From: Salticus scenicus
Taxonomy: Eukaryota; Arthropoda; Arachnida; Araneae; Salticidae
Direction: 5' to 3'
DNA: 64,000 nucleotides
Assembly (NCBI GenBank): GCA_963930645.1
Contig: OZ005662.1
Span: forward strand, 4,407,436-4,471,435
Part shown: piece by piece, positions 11,585 through 23,340 of the stretch
How the letters are laid out: each line of letters starts with the position of its first letter
Position numbering within the stretch: position 1 is the stretch's first letter
Translations under genes and position numbers: made by a program
Notes under the pieces: model-generated
The model's input: the letters and a program-made list of their open reading frames with translations, nothing else
What the model was told of the DNA's origin: nothing
The model's database searches: none

Positions 11585-11811
11585 AGGTAAAGACACCAAT
11601 GGTCACCACCCTCACAAAAGACATGTTAAAATAACCGTTAATTAACATCTAGAATTTGAATCAGCTCAAGCTAGATTCTCCAGTTCTAGGGAATCTAGCG
11701 CGAGCAGATTCAAATTCATAGATGCTATTAAAAGTTTATTTCAACATGTCATGTAAGGGTGGTAAACTCTGAGACAAATTTTAAGGATGGTGAACACTGG
11801 TATCTTTACCT
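11585..11811. mobile_element. 227-bp fold-back MITE
   Basis: The whole segment is an imperfect palindrome. The left end AGGTAAAGACACCAATGGTC pairs with the right end (reverse complement AGGTAAAGATACCAGTGTTC), with the symmetry centre near 11693. It is flanked by TATTTA on both sides, so the TSD may be TATTTA or a shorter T/A motif. It has no coding capacity. A miniature inverted-repeat element is the likeliest identity. Confidence 0.7.
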
Positions 11812-14800
11812 TATTTAGGCAATTGTATTTCCTGTTGCTTGCATAAAAAGCACAATTGGTTTTTTAATTTTTTCTCCCATTTTAGAAATTAGTTTTAAAA
11901 AGAGATTTAAAAAAAAAAATGTAATTTTATAAGATTTTTCTCTAAAATTTTCAACATGCATATTTTGTGATTATGGATTTTATTTTTTTAAGTTTTCTTT
12001 TTAATTGAAAATTTGACCAAGATCATAACTAAATTTCAACTGGCTGAGACATTTTCAGAAGCAGAGACCATGAAATGACCTAAATCAGAATTGCTGCCAT
12101 AGTTTGAAAAGCATTGCTGTATCATCATTTATCAAATGAATATCTTGAAAAATAGAAACTCAGCAGTACCGCAGTGACTAATATTTCAATATTATATTTT
12201 ATTATGTCGCCAAATGCTTTATAACTGCATTCACACAAAGATGTTGTAAGGACATTCAAAACTCTAATTAGCAACTATAGATAACTTGTATTACATTAAC
12301 CTTCTCCTTCTGGAGCAAGTTGCTCAAAACATATATCTAGTAATATTTTAAATATCTAATTAAAAACTTTTGTTTTTCATACTATATCTAACATTACTGA
12401 AACTTAACTGTACTGTGATTAGTGTAAAAAATTTACTAAAATAATTGCTTTGGAAATTTTCCTGAAAAACACAGAAAATTTTTTAGCCTCAGATCAGTAC
12501 TCGTTTTAGTTTATTCCTTTATTATATACATCTTAATGTGGCACAAGAATGTAGAAAGAGAAAAATTAAATTGTACTTAAACATAGTAATATTCCTCCCC
12601 CCCCCCCAAAAAAAAAAAAAAAAAAAGAAGCAGAGATTTCTTACATGTACTACGACAGTGAAATGCTGCTGTAGTGCACTTTCTTCATTTTGTTAGATTT
12701 ATCCAATTTTTCTGGCTTAAATATAATATTTATTTTATGAACTGAAATTAACAAAATTTGAGTTGTGCAGATTTTGTAGTTCTCAATTGCAGGGTTGTTA
12801 TTTTGTCCACTTTTTTGTCAAAAGTCTGGGACACCGGACAAAACTGGAAAAAACCACACAGAACTGGACAAAATAAAATCCATTGAACTGTACATGTTTA
12901 GTGCATAAAAGTATTCTGTTAAAACAATAAATTGCAGCTTTAACTTTAAATTACCACTTTTAGCAATAGAAATAGTTTTTTAAAAATTAATAATTTAATT
13001 AATAAAAAGTGTAATTAAAAAAAAATGAAGAAAATGCTAATTACATTGGTTATGTACAGTTTGTAGATGTAACAAAGTAAATATGTTGTGGTGGACTATT
13101 ATAATATTATCATACTGGATATTAAAAGGGAAAAAAAAAAGTTATTTAATGCTATATTTAAATCTTTAAAAACAAGCCAGAAAAAGAATTTATGCATAAT
13201 GTTGAGTTATCTTCAGTACATAATGTTGACAATAAAAAAAAAAGAACTTAATCCCCCCCCCCCCCATGAAAGAGATTATTTTCAATATTAAAGTTTTTCA
13301 CAAACAACATGATTGATCAATACATAGACGATTATAATCTTAAAAATAATTTGTTTCTTTGTTATTTTTGTACTTAACATGGAAATGTCTGATTTAATAC
13401 TTCTATACTTGGTTAAAAAAAAAAAAAAAAATCTCATAAATGTAGATAGAATGTTTTTATCAATTTATGTCTTCATGTCCTTTCAAAGCTAAGCTTTCAT
13501 TTCTATATAACATTTCATTTGCATTATGCCATTTTTTTTATCCAAGAATTTAAAAGATCAAATTTACATACTTAATCATTTGATAATTTTATATTCTTAT
13601 TTTAATTTTGTAAAAAAAATATTACTTGGTAATAGAAATTCCAAATGAAAAATATACAAAATTAAATTTTACTTCCACATAGAAAACTTATTTATTTTTT
13701 CACAAGAAAAGTAATGTCTTTAACAATATATGCAGAAGCTTTAAGAGAAATAATAGAAATGTTGAGTGACTCCAATCGAATTTCTGAACATTAAGTAATT
13801 CACTGTTGTTTAAATAAAATGAAGTAAGAGAAGTCATTAAATAAACAAACGAGAAAATTATAATAAGTGTTTGATTATCTGTTCCCAAATAGTATATTGT
13901 TTAATGAAATGGTATGTACACAAATTCTTTTGTGCATCTCTGTAAAAGAACTAATAGTGTTAGATTCACCAAAATGTATACAGTTTGTGTGACATATAAC
14001 TTGTATATGAAATTAAAGTTCAATCAAATGAGGCATTCTGGCACCATCATGTTTTTAATAATTTTCAGACTATATAATATTACAGAATTTTTCATTATTC
14101 CCCTTAAAAAAAAGCTATAAATACTAGATTCACCAAAATAAATCAATACAATTCATTCGACAGTGACCTCTAACATGTATATGAAGTTTCAGCTGATTTG
14201 ATTAAGGAATTTAGATGCTATCACACTTTAGATTATCTGAGCCCATAGGCTATAATGATAAAGAATTTATCTTTGTGTTCTGGTAAAGGAAAAAAAAAAT
14301 TGTTCTGGATTCTCCAAGATGTATACAGTTTGTGCTGCGATAACCTATAACATATGTACTAATTTTTAGTTCATTTGATCAAAGCATTTAGACAATATTG
14401 TGTTCACTCTACTCAGACATACATACATCATTGTAAAAATAGCAAAAATGAACTTATGGGACCTGAAAACATATAGATACACTAACATAACAAAGTCAAA
14501 TTTTTGTCATGATTACAATACTTTCCTTACCTATGTGTTTTCAGAAAGTAAAAAATGCCATGAAAGATATGTGAACCATTCATTTCATCGTTCACAGTAA
14601 CTCAGAACCCGGTGACAACACGGTTCTGACTTCAAAGTCAGATTTTCGAATAGTTTTCTTTTAATTAATTAAAATATGAAAATAATAAGCTCTTAATAGC
14701 AATAAAATAGCCATTAAAAAATTAGCTATGATTTAATTGTTGCCAAAAAAAAAAAAAAAAAATTACGAGTTCATTTTCTTTCGACATAAAAATAAATACT

Positions 14801-17322
14801 TTTAATTCAACGTGAATGTGGAAAAATGATAAAAAGTTAAATTATGCATTTCACAAAAATTGATGCCATTATCAGTTTTAAAATTTTATACACATTGATA
14901 AGTGCTAATGTACGTGGCTAATATACATTGTTCTAAAAGGAGTAATATTTTATTTTTAAAACCAACTTTTTTTTCACTATTCGCGTTTGTAATGATCGAT
15001 AGATGGCGCTCTCTGAACACTGCAGTTGTTAGTAAATATAACAGCCACGTGTAATTTCATCATGGAAAGTCGATTGCATAATATGAGGATATGCAGTGGT
15101 GTGATAATTTCACCTTAGCCCACCAGAGGGCGAGCATTTCATTACAATCGCGGATTATTTCACTGAACTGATTTCACGTGCTTAAATATTATTTTTTAGC
15201 CTCACGTATTTTATTAATGACTCATCAGAAAATTTAAAAACATGGTATATAAAAAGTTTTTTTTTTATCTTATAATTATTTTTTATCAAACTTTTAGCAT
15301 AACCCTTACTTTGAAACACAAATGGAGAAGGGGGGAGAGTAACATTCTATTTATTATCCTGCAATTCATACAGACTGACGCTGAAAATAAACCACTATTA
15401 CATGAATGTTTAACAAAATTAATCAGCGATAAATATTATTTCCAGACTTTCAAATATATTTTGTTTCGTATTTTCTAAATATGTTTGTTTACATTTTATA
15501 GGTACCTATTATTTGAATATGCTTAAATTATTTACCATCATATATGAATGTGATAGATTAGTTTTATTAAATATTAAAGAAATGTTTATTCTAAAATTTA
15601 TTAAAAATCGTCTTTCCGTTTTGATGTCTAATTAATAATAACTGACTTTGCATCTGTAAAAGAAAACTGTAAACAAAGGCAATGATCTCTAATTTGCAAA
15701 TTCCTATTATCTGCACAACCTCTGGACAAAACTTTTGAGAGTTAGAGGGAGTTGACTGTAAAACAAACGAAAAGTTTTTTCGTAGTTCAATATTGCACTT
15801 TTATTTTTCAACTTAAAATAGATAAATAATACAAACTATGGAATTTTTTTTTTTTTTTTTTTTTTTATCCTAGAGAGCTTGCAGGACAGTTTAAAAGTAG
15901 GTATCTTACTTATTGATACAGTTCATTGGGTACCAGCGTCGAGTTTATACAAAAAGTTGTATCCTTTAAAAAAAAAAAAAAGTGCAAATATTATGGCTAA
16001 AAATTCCATAATTATTATCACTTGTACTGTTTGAATGTATAATAATATTAACATTGAAAAGAAAAAACCCATCACCTGTATATACTTAGTGTTTGTTATC
16101 AAATAACTTATTTTTCTAAAGATATTTTTAATATTAATTGAATTATAGTTTAGATTTGGCATTATATTTATACTTTGAGTTTATATAGTTCATAAATTTT
16201 AATATTGAACATCTGGTTTTGTCTTTTGGTTGGTTTCTTCCGGTTTTTTCCAGTTTCTTCCACTGTCCTGGAAGAAACCCAACCCTGCTTTAAAGTAATA
16301 TAAACATCATCAAATCTCTCTTACACATATCAAAATAGAGTATCTTTAAATTCTTCAGGAATTTGGGCAGATTTTAAATTTCATTGTTAAATTTACTTTA
16401 TAAACATAGCCTGTATATACCTGGACCAAATTATTTACTTTATCACTAATTTTTGTAATTATTGTAATACTAGCAACTTTTTCATTTAAAACCTCTGAAT
16501 TAAGTTGATAAAGAAAAATTAATACATCAGATTTTGTCTTCTGAGCTAACAGTTTTTCACAACGTAAATAAAGTGCATCTTAACTGCGAAAATTTATTGT
16601 TTATGTCTGAAAACTTTTGCATTATTATAGAATTGTGTTAAGATCTACATTTTATGAAATAATAAGCATTTTTCCTAAATAAGCTTTAATTTTGCATGCA
16701 CAAAAAATTAACAAAATCTATTTTCATAATTTAATAGCCAAATGTATTGAGCAACTTATTTGAAAATGATGAACAAATATCGTGTAAGTTTTAAGCAATA
16801 ATACGAAAATCATATACAGTTCCTCTGGGGGAAAAAAAAAAAAAAAAAAAAGATGTATTGTAAGGTAGTTATGTGAATAAATATTGATAAAACACTCACC
16901 ATTTTCTTTTTTTTAAGGAATTGAAATTCAGGTAATTCTTTTGAATACTAACTGTTTGAATTTACACAATATTTATTTGGGGTTTTCATATTAGTTCCTA
17001 GTTCAATACATTGGGCTATTCAATTATACAAAAGAAATTTTGTTGAAGCTTGCACATGCATAATTCAATATTTTGTAAAAATGCTCATATTTCACTGATT
17101 AGATATTTAATAATTTTGCTTTAGGTGTACCTTTTAACAGGATAATCCTAAACAATTTTATTTTCTTACTGGTCTCGTTTTTGCTTTCGTGGCAAAACTT
17201 TCAATGCAAAAGGAGATGTAGTGCTTTCTTTACACTCTTAATATTTCGATATTATTCAGCCAGTATTTTTTAAATATTTCACTAAATGTCTGGTAATTTA
17301 TGTTAAAGTAGTATACAATGAG
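11812..17322. other. Interior of giant element, AT-rich
   Basis: No supported gene. There are C-tract/A-tract junctions at about 12595-12626 and 13250-13265, A-runs near 13414 and 14743, T-runs near 15846 and an A-run near 16830. A GC-richer patch at about 14985-15180 (containing AGATGGCGCTCTCTG and CCAGAGGGCGAGC) may be an old MITE, but I could not define its ends. Termini of a CAGGGTTG-type element lie at 12790 and 16287. Confidence 0.4.
12790..16287. mobile_element. Paired CAGGGTTG termini, possible hAT element
   Basis: CAGGGTTG opens at 12790 and its inverted partner CAACCCTG closes at 16287. Both subterminal regions are rich in GGAAAAAACC/GACAAAAT-like motifs, and a related terminus ends at about 35754. 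The flanking octamers (CTCAATTG and CTTTAAAG) do not match, so these may be ends of two different truncated copies, not one 3.5-kb element. Confidence 0.35.
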
Positions 17323-17492
17323 TATAAAAATAAGACAAACAACAATGTCTAAAACACCAAATAAAAATATTAGTAGAACAGCCAGTTATTTCAGTAGCAT
17401 TTATCATGAAGACTGTACGCTAACCGCTACTGAAACAGCGGTCTGCTCTACTATTATTTTTATTTGGCGTTGTTGTTTGTCTTATTTTTATA
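17323..17492. repeat. 170-bp palindromic fold-back
   Basis: The arms TATAAAAATAAGACAAACAA (from 17323) and its reverse complement (ending 17492) enclose a further palindrome around GTACGCTAACCGCTACTGAA, so nearly the whole 170 bp folds on itself. No TSD is clear. Probably a MITE or a fold-back remnant. Confidence 0.65.
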
Positions 17493-19304
17493 ATCCCACG
17501 CCAAGCACTATTAATATTTAATATACCATGAATCTAAGGAGAAATATAATAAAATTTGAATATCACTATCACACATCATCTAATGTTGCAGATTATATAG
17601 AAAGAAAGCTCTAAATAATGGATTATCTTCTTAATTTTTTCGTACATATATACTTAATTGGGCTTTTGCCGGCATTTTTTGCCTGACACCTGGAGGCTTC
17701 ATCTGCAATTTCACTGATCAGGGTTTTTGTTGTTATCCCAGGTGCCAGCCCCTTCCCTGATCTCAATTAGCAGAGTCATTAACCCGATCGGTGGTACTCG
17801 GAAAATGTTCCAAGTTTTCTAGATAATTTTCAAGACATTATTAGTAACAAGTTATGTAATCATATAAGGGCAATGCTATGGTTTGATTTCCCACTATTAA
17901 AATTCCATAGTTTAAAATGAATCCAGAATTCTCAGAGTCTCTGAAGATAAATTTCCTGTTAGGGTGAGGTGAAATAAAATTGGGTGGAACTTTAATGTTA
18001 AAAAAAAAAAAACTTCGTTGAGAAAATATAAAAAGTTGGGAAGTTGAGAACTAAAAACAGTTTTACTAGAGGCAAAGTCACAAACAAGACACTTGTCTTG
18101 GACCCATCTGTAAAAAATTAAGCTCAATAATGAGAAGTATAATGAATCTGAGAAAAAACAAGCAGTCATATTGAATTTTTAAAAAATCATGTTTGATGCT
18201 GGAATTAATAACTATGAACACATTATACTTCAAAAACTTCATTAGTTATTTGTAATGTATAATTTTTTTAAAAATGGAAAAATAAGAAAAAAATTCCACA
18301 TAAACAGGAATTATGAGGAATATCTTAATCATAATGATATTAAACTAGTTTTAAATACAATTCATGACAGTTGTATAGAAGTCATTGTCTCTGAATATTT
18401 TAATTGAAAATTTCATAAGATGTTAAAATTTCAGATTTTTTTAACATAGGAAAATAAGTCAAAATTTTGCACAATAATGCAGTATTATGAGAATTTATGC
18501 AAATAGTATACATATGGAGTTGTGTCAAAACAAATATAAAACTGTATCTAATAAAATATTTCAAAATGGAAAGAGAAAGGGTAGCCTAGTCAGTGAGGCA
18601 TTTCATTCTGAGATCATGCCAGGTTAACAATACATTTCATTTCTTTTAACATTACTGCAGTATACTGTATAATAGAAATTTAAGAAAACAATTGGTACTT
18701 TTTTTTTTTTTTTTTTTTGGGGGGGGGGAGTCCATTAAATTCTAATATTTATGTTTAGTGCACATTAAAAACTTCAGTAAAAATTTTATGAAGTCACTCA
18801 TGACATAAAATAAAGAAATGCAAAAAAGTTTTCAGATATATGCAAGGAGGGAACTGCATAGTTGCAATGAGAAGAGAAAGTTTAAATATTAGATTACAAG
18901 AAACTTTTATTCTCGTAATTTGATATATAAGTTATAAAGTACTAAAATAGCTTAAAAATCATTTATGATTAGCGGGTCGATGTTATCTCGCAAAGTTAGT
19001 TTTTAAATTCCACTTTTATATAATACTTAATACATATCTGAGTAAATCATTTTTTATTTAAATGCTGCACCACATTAGATTGCATCTTATAAATTAATGA
19101 AAAATTACCAAAATTTAATTAAAAACGCCATTCATTTTTATCATACACGACAGAATGGCCTGAAATCGATATAGCACTCAATAATGAAAAAAATTATGCC
19201 AGTGTTGTAACCTTTATTATTGTGAACAGCATTATTTATCCTGTGAAAAGCGGGCATTACATGCGTAAATAAAGTTCATATGCAGGAAAAACCAAAGATT
19301 TTAC
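17493..19304. other. Interior of giant element, right part
   Basis: No supported gene. A GC-richer patch at 17655-17800 with CCTGACACCTGG and CCAGGTGCCAG looks like a repeat remnant that I cannot assign. A T-run joined to a G-run sits at about 18700-18729. Confidence 0.4.
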
Positions 19305-19673
19305 TGATGAAATTTTGTAAAGAAAAAAAATAAACTTACTTTAGGTGCAGAAAACGAACTCGGACATTATTTCTCTCCTAGGGCTTTTTTTTGTTTTTCT
19401 TATCACTATCACAGCCTGTTTTACAACTAGGAACGAAGCATTTATTTGAAACATCTCAATTTTGAAGTTTTAAGCACTTACAAAAAAATTAAATTGCTTA
19501 AAATTAAAATTTTAAAATGCACTCCAGCAAAATTCTATTGAAAATAACAGTATATCTGCGCCGAGGTAGGAAGGAGTGACAAGTGGCGCCCTCAATATTT
19601 ACCAAAAATTTAGATCACAGTTTTCAAGTTTTCTCCCATTGGACCTTCGTCTCCTATTAAATATTACTCCGTG
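19305..19673. repeat. Right terminal region of giant element
   Basis: This matches 6332-6701 of the short derivative, including AAATTTTGTAAAGAAAAAAA, CTCGGACATTATTTCTCTCC and AAGTGGCGCCCTCAATATTT, and ends in the right TIR. The match starts at the point where the short element joins the left-end homology. Confidence 0.85.
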
Positions 19674-19681
19674 ATCAGCTG

Positions 19682-20030
19682 GTTAGGCAAACAATCCTCA
19701 ACTCTACCATAGCAAAGCATTGTGGCTTGCAAATTTTAATCTTGCAATATTATTTATAAGAGTTACAAATTATATGAAATTGAAGTAAGAGTGATATAGT
19801 GATACCTTTGTTTTGTTTTTAATCCAGTTTTAGTAATATACTTTAATATTAATCAATATATGTAATATTAAAAGTTGCCATGTGAACTGTGGCGATGTTA
19901 ACAAATTTAAACGGATGTTCCATTTAATAAATTCCTTTATTAAAGTGATTGAAATTCTAATTATTTAAGCTTTGATGTATATATATATGTGTGTGTGTGT
20001 ATAAAATGTTTTTATTAATCTTCTATTCAT

Positions 20031-20062
<32 letters not shown>

Positions 20063-20315
20063 CATAAAATGTTCAGCAATTTTACGATATGGAATAGTCT
20101 TAACTTTATAAGTCAATTCAGTTGTTTACATTTCTCTTTTGTTCTTGTTTGAACAGATATCTGATTATTAAGTTTCACTGGAGAAATATTTAGGAAAATG
20201 TTATGCGTAACAATAAAATGGCATCTTGAATCTAATTTGTTTACAAAATATTGGCCACATGTTTGGCGATTTTACTGTGACGTCACAGGAATATTGTCCA
20301 TTGATCTTATGATGA
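19682..20315. other. Spacer between two TIR elements
   Basis: Two TATATA/TGTGTG microsatellites lie at about 19980-20000 and 20034-20060. A perfect cAMP-response-element palindrome TGACGTCA is at 20278-20285, just outside the element that starts at 20324. No gene is seen. Confidence 0.4.
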
Positions 20316-20323
20316 CCACTGAT

Positions 20324-20635
20324 CACGGATTAGGAGACCAGGATAGAACACTAGATAGGGCAGCGAGCGCGAAAATAGAAGCTTTCCTTTCCGCATTAAT
20401 TCAGCTGACCAGAGTAAGCGATCCGATCGCCGCCTGGTGTAGTACCTTTGAAACTTATCGGAAGAAAGGGAAAGCCCGCCCCTTAGGCTTCAGTCATCCA
20501 ACGAACGAACAGCCAGAAATGTAAAAACGCGCTGATTGGTGGATTTTCGAGATTGGTCGCCCTCTATATGAAAGAGGAAAATTACTACCTTCCCGTAACG
20601 TTAGTAATATATCCTATAGAATCTCCTAATCCGTG
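20324..20635. mobile_element. 312-bp TIR element, 8-bp TSD CCACTGAT
   Basis: The ends CACGGATTAGGAGA and TCTCCTAATCCGTG are exact inverted repeats of 14 bp. CCACTGAT is duplicated at 20316-20323 and 20636-20643. It is clearly richer in G+C and CpG than its surroundings and has no transposase. The CACGGA start resembles the 12.4-kb element's TIR, so the two may use related transposases (hAT or P-like). A short open stretch inside is not evidence of a gene. Confidence 0.85.
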
Positions 20636-20643
20636 CCACTGAT

Positions 20644-22199
20644 GAATTTTCTAAATCTAAAGATAAAATGACAAAACTTCTTATTTAAGACTTCATATTT
20701 TAACTTTTGGTTTAAAAAAAAGGGGGGGGGGAAGGAAGTAGGACAAGGAAAACAAAATATAAAATTTTTTATTACCATTAAAATTTTTTTATTTCCTCAA
20801 TCATAATTTTTTCTTTTTTTCTGTTGAACATAACTTGTTGTCTTTAGTTCATTTTATTCATTATGTCAATATCTTGCAAAAATTCTCTCGTAATTGACTA
20901 TTATGAATAATTCCTTTTACTTTCATAATTATTATTAAAAAAGAATTATTTTTATGCACATTCATATGAAATTTTTTCTAATATCACTATATTAAAAATT
21001 TAGAAAAAGCAGGATGTTTATTAATTTGAATTTTAAATTAATATTTTGTAGTTATTATATTATTCTAAAAATTACATAAATAATATCTTTCAGAAACAAT
21101 AATTTTCAAATATTTCCTTTTTTTTTTATTTTATATTTTAAGAAAATGCAAAGTTGCCTTATACATTTATTTGGCTAAGGAAATTTTATAATGCTTGCGC
21201 AAGCGCAGTTAAAAATTTAGTAAAAAAAATTTTCAGATTTAATCAGGTTTTTGATATTTTGATATTCTAAATTGCAGTATGTTGTGTCTAATGTAATATA
21301 CCAAGATAAAGTGACATTGCTTTGGTTTTAAAATTCTGCATTCCATAAACAAAAAACATTAAAAAAATTGCCAATGTAATTAAAGAAACTTTTATATCTC
21401 TCTTAAAATAAGTGCATTTCTTATATAAATTTATATCTATAGCTAAATGAAGGCGCATAATTGTATACTATAGCAACAACTCATTTCAAATATTTTTTAC
21501 AAGGTGATACCCAATATTATATTTTCTGGTTAATTTGTAACTGATCCACTTTGAGCCTTCGGATCGAAATTTTTGCTGGAATGTACGTAGTATAACATAT
21601 TCTTTTTGTTCTTAATGTTTTAAGGGGATTCATGAAATATTTCTTTTGATATTGAACAAAATCATCTAGATACAAAAGTGTGCCTTTACTTATGTCAATG
21701 ACTGTATACAGAAGAAAAAAAACTCTCTCTGATCATAGCTTAATACATTATTCCACTCATATCAAAGTGAAGGGTTGGTTGAGTGAGTAAAATGAGAAAG
21801 GAGTGTTTGGTTGCATAACATCCCCTAGCTAAGATTGAGGTACACAAAGTATACAAAAATCTGATAACTAGCAACCAATTGACACATACATAATATTTTA
21901 AATGAAAATAACTCATAACAAATAAAGCCTTCATACAATACCCACACAAACATATAATAATCAGAGAAAATATATGGAAATTACTACAGAAATAAAATGA
22001 CAAAATAAAGTTCCTCATTTGAAATAAAAAAGCAGAATATTATTCAAACAAAACACAATTTCACTTCTATACTAAATTATGAGGTAAATGAAAATAATAC
22101 TGAACATTAAAATATATGTAAAACAAAAATATGAAATTATTCAATAGTAGTAAAGGGTTTTAATGAAGCCTACTTAATAAGTTCATTACAATAATAAAC
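20644..22199. other. AT-rich DNA with a pogo-MITE fragment
   Basis: Mostly featureless AT-rich sequence with a G-run near 20722. The piece 22025-22140 (AGCAGAATATTATTCAAAC to AATACTGAACATTAAAA) matches the left part of the pogo-type MITE at 25474, so it is a fragment of that family. Confidence 0.45.
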
Positions 22200-23165
22200 C
22201 TTTCTTACTTCAGACTTCATCTGTAGTAACATTCCTTGGAAGCCCCTTGGCTTCTTCAGTAGTCACCTCTGTGGTCGGTGTTTTCCTTGCAGAGTGATGT
22301 TTTCCTGATTTTTCTGGTCCATCTTCAAAACGGGTGGCACCACACACACCCGTCAACTCTTCGCTCATTATCATGGCAGGAATCTAAATTATGAATACTT
22401 TCTATTGTTCCTTGATGGAAGGCGTAAATGAGATTTTTATACTCTGTGATTCATGTAGCATCCTTAAAATTAATATATGTTTCCTCATCATAAGCAGCTC
22501 TAGCCACGCCAGTGGTAGTTTTACTGAACTTAACATCAACTATGTCTTCTTTTGTTCTGTTTTTTTTATTTTTCATTTAGACATTCCCATGCAGAATCCT
22601 TTAGTTTTATTTCGTTTAATAAACAGGATTTTGTATATTTTGGATGTTTCAAGTGAGTATTGAGTCTTTATCATTCTGGATCAATTGCTACACATTTTTA
22701 TTTGGTTTAATCAGAAAATTAAAATTTAATTTTTAACATCCAGTATATACAAAATCACATTTATTAAACTAAATAAAACCAAAGGGTGTCACATAGGAAT
22801 GTCAAACAAAAAATTAAAAACAAAAGAAGATATAGCATACGTTAAATTTAGTAAAACTGCCACTGCCCTTACTAGGATAGCTTATGATGAGGAAATAGAT
22901 ATTAATTTTAAAGGTGCTACGAGAACCACCAAAATGGAAAATCTTATTTACACTTTCCGTCAAGAAACAATGATTCATGCAATGGCAACAAGCCAAAGGT
23001 GAATACTGACTGTGTGTGTCATGCCACCTATTAGAAGATGGGCCAAGAAAAGTAGAGCAACATCACTCTGCAGGGAAAACACTGACCACAGAGATGATTG
23101 CTGAAGAAACTGTTGGTCCTACAGTGAAAATTATTACAGATAAAGCCTAAAGTAAGGTTTATTGA
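22200..23165. repeat. Inverted repeat with coding-like arms
   Basis: The arms at about 22200-22652 (minus) and 22735-23165 (plus) are related inverted copies at roughly 75% by eye, with an approximately 80-bp spacer. Both contain AAAACATCACTCTGC or a close match and a shared stretch starting with an ATG. The arms align across hundreds of bases without strong decay, which is unusual for neutral AT-rich DNA. Confidence 0.6.
22799..23002 (+). pseudogene. Unidentified 67-codon frame in right arm
   Basis: The frame reads MSNKKLKTKEDIAYVKFSKT at its start and continues to ATSQR. The left arm carries a related but stop-broken version on the minus strand (KTKEDI..., VKFSKTT, AYDEET, INFKDA). Beyond the stop the homology between arms continues, so the coding unit was probably longer. 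I do not recognise the family. It may be a fragment of a captured cellular gene or of an unrecognised transposon protein. Confidence 0.25.
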
Positions 23166-23340
23166 TGTAATTAAATTATTTTTCAAATCCAGGTGAGATC
23201 TGTTCAAGTATAATTTTTGCTTTAGAACATTATTCTGAGCTTTTTATTCATTTTTTACTGTAGTCAACAATGCAAACATCTTTGTTGTTCTAAGAATTTA
23301 AGTTCTTCCCTACAGTTAAAGCTTCATTAAATAGCATTTT

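Larger units (their letters stand above)
7253..19673. mobile_element. 12.4-kb giant TIR element with 8-bp TSD
   Basis: The left terminus is CACGGAGTAATATTTAATAG and the right terminus is its reverse complement, giving TIRs of at least 22 bp. ATCAGCTG flanks both ends (7245-7252 and 19674-19681), an exact 8-bp duplication. The terminal 350-370 bp are shared with the complete 706-bp element at 5996-6701. The interior is AT-rich, has no reading frame above about 90 codons and holds several other repeats (10050-10415, 10436-10690, 11585-11811, 17323-17492), so the element is old or was long when it moved. No transposase is recognisable. The TIR/TSD pattern fits hAT or P-like superfamilies. An alternative is two solo ends meeting by chance, which the matching 8-mers make unlikely. 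Confidence 0.8.

Noticed and set aside
17655..17800. RNA gene or promoter in the GC-richer patch
   Set aside because: It has only short inverted words and no defined structure; left unassigned.
20198..20524. A 108-codon plus-strand frame
   Set aside because: It crosses the boundary (20324) of a TIR element with exact TSD, so it is a composite of flank and element.
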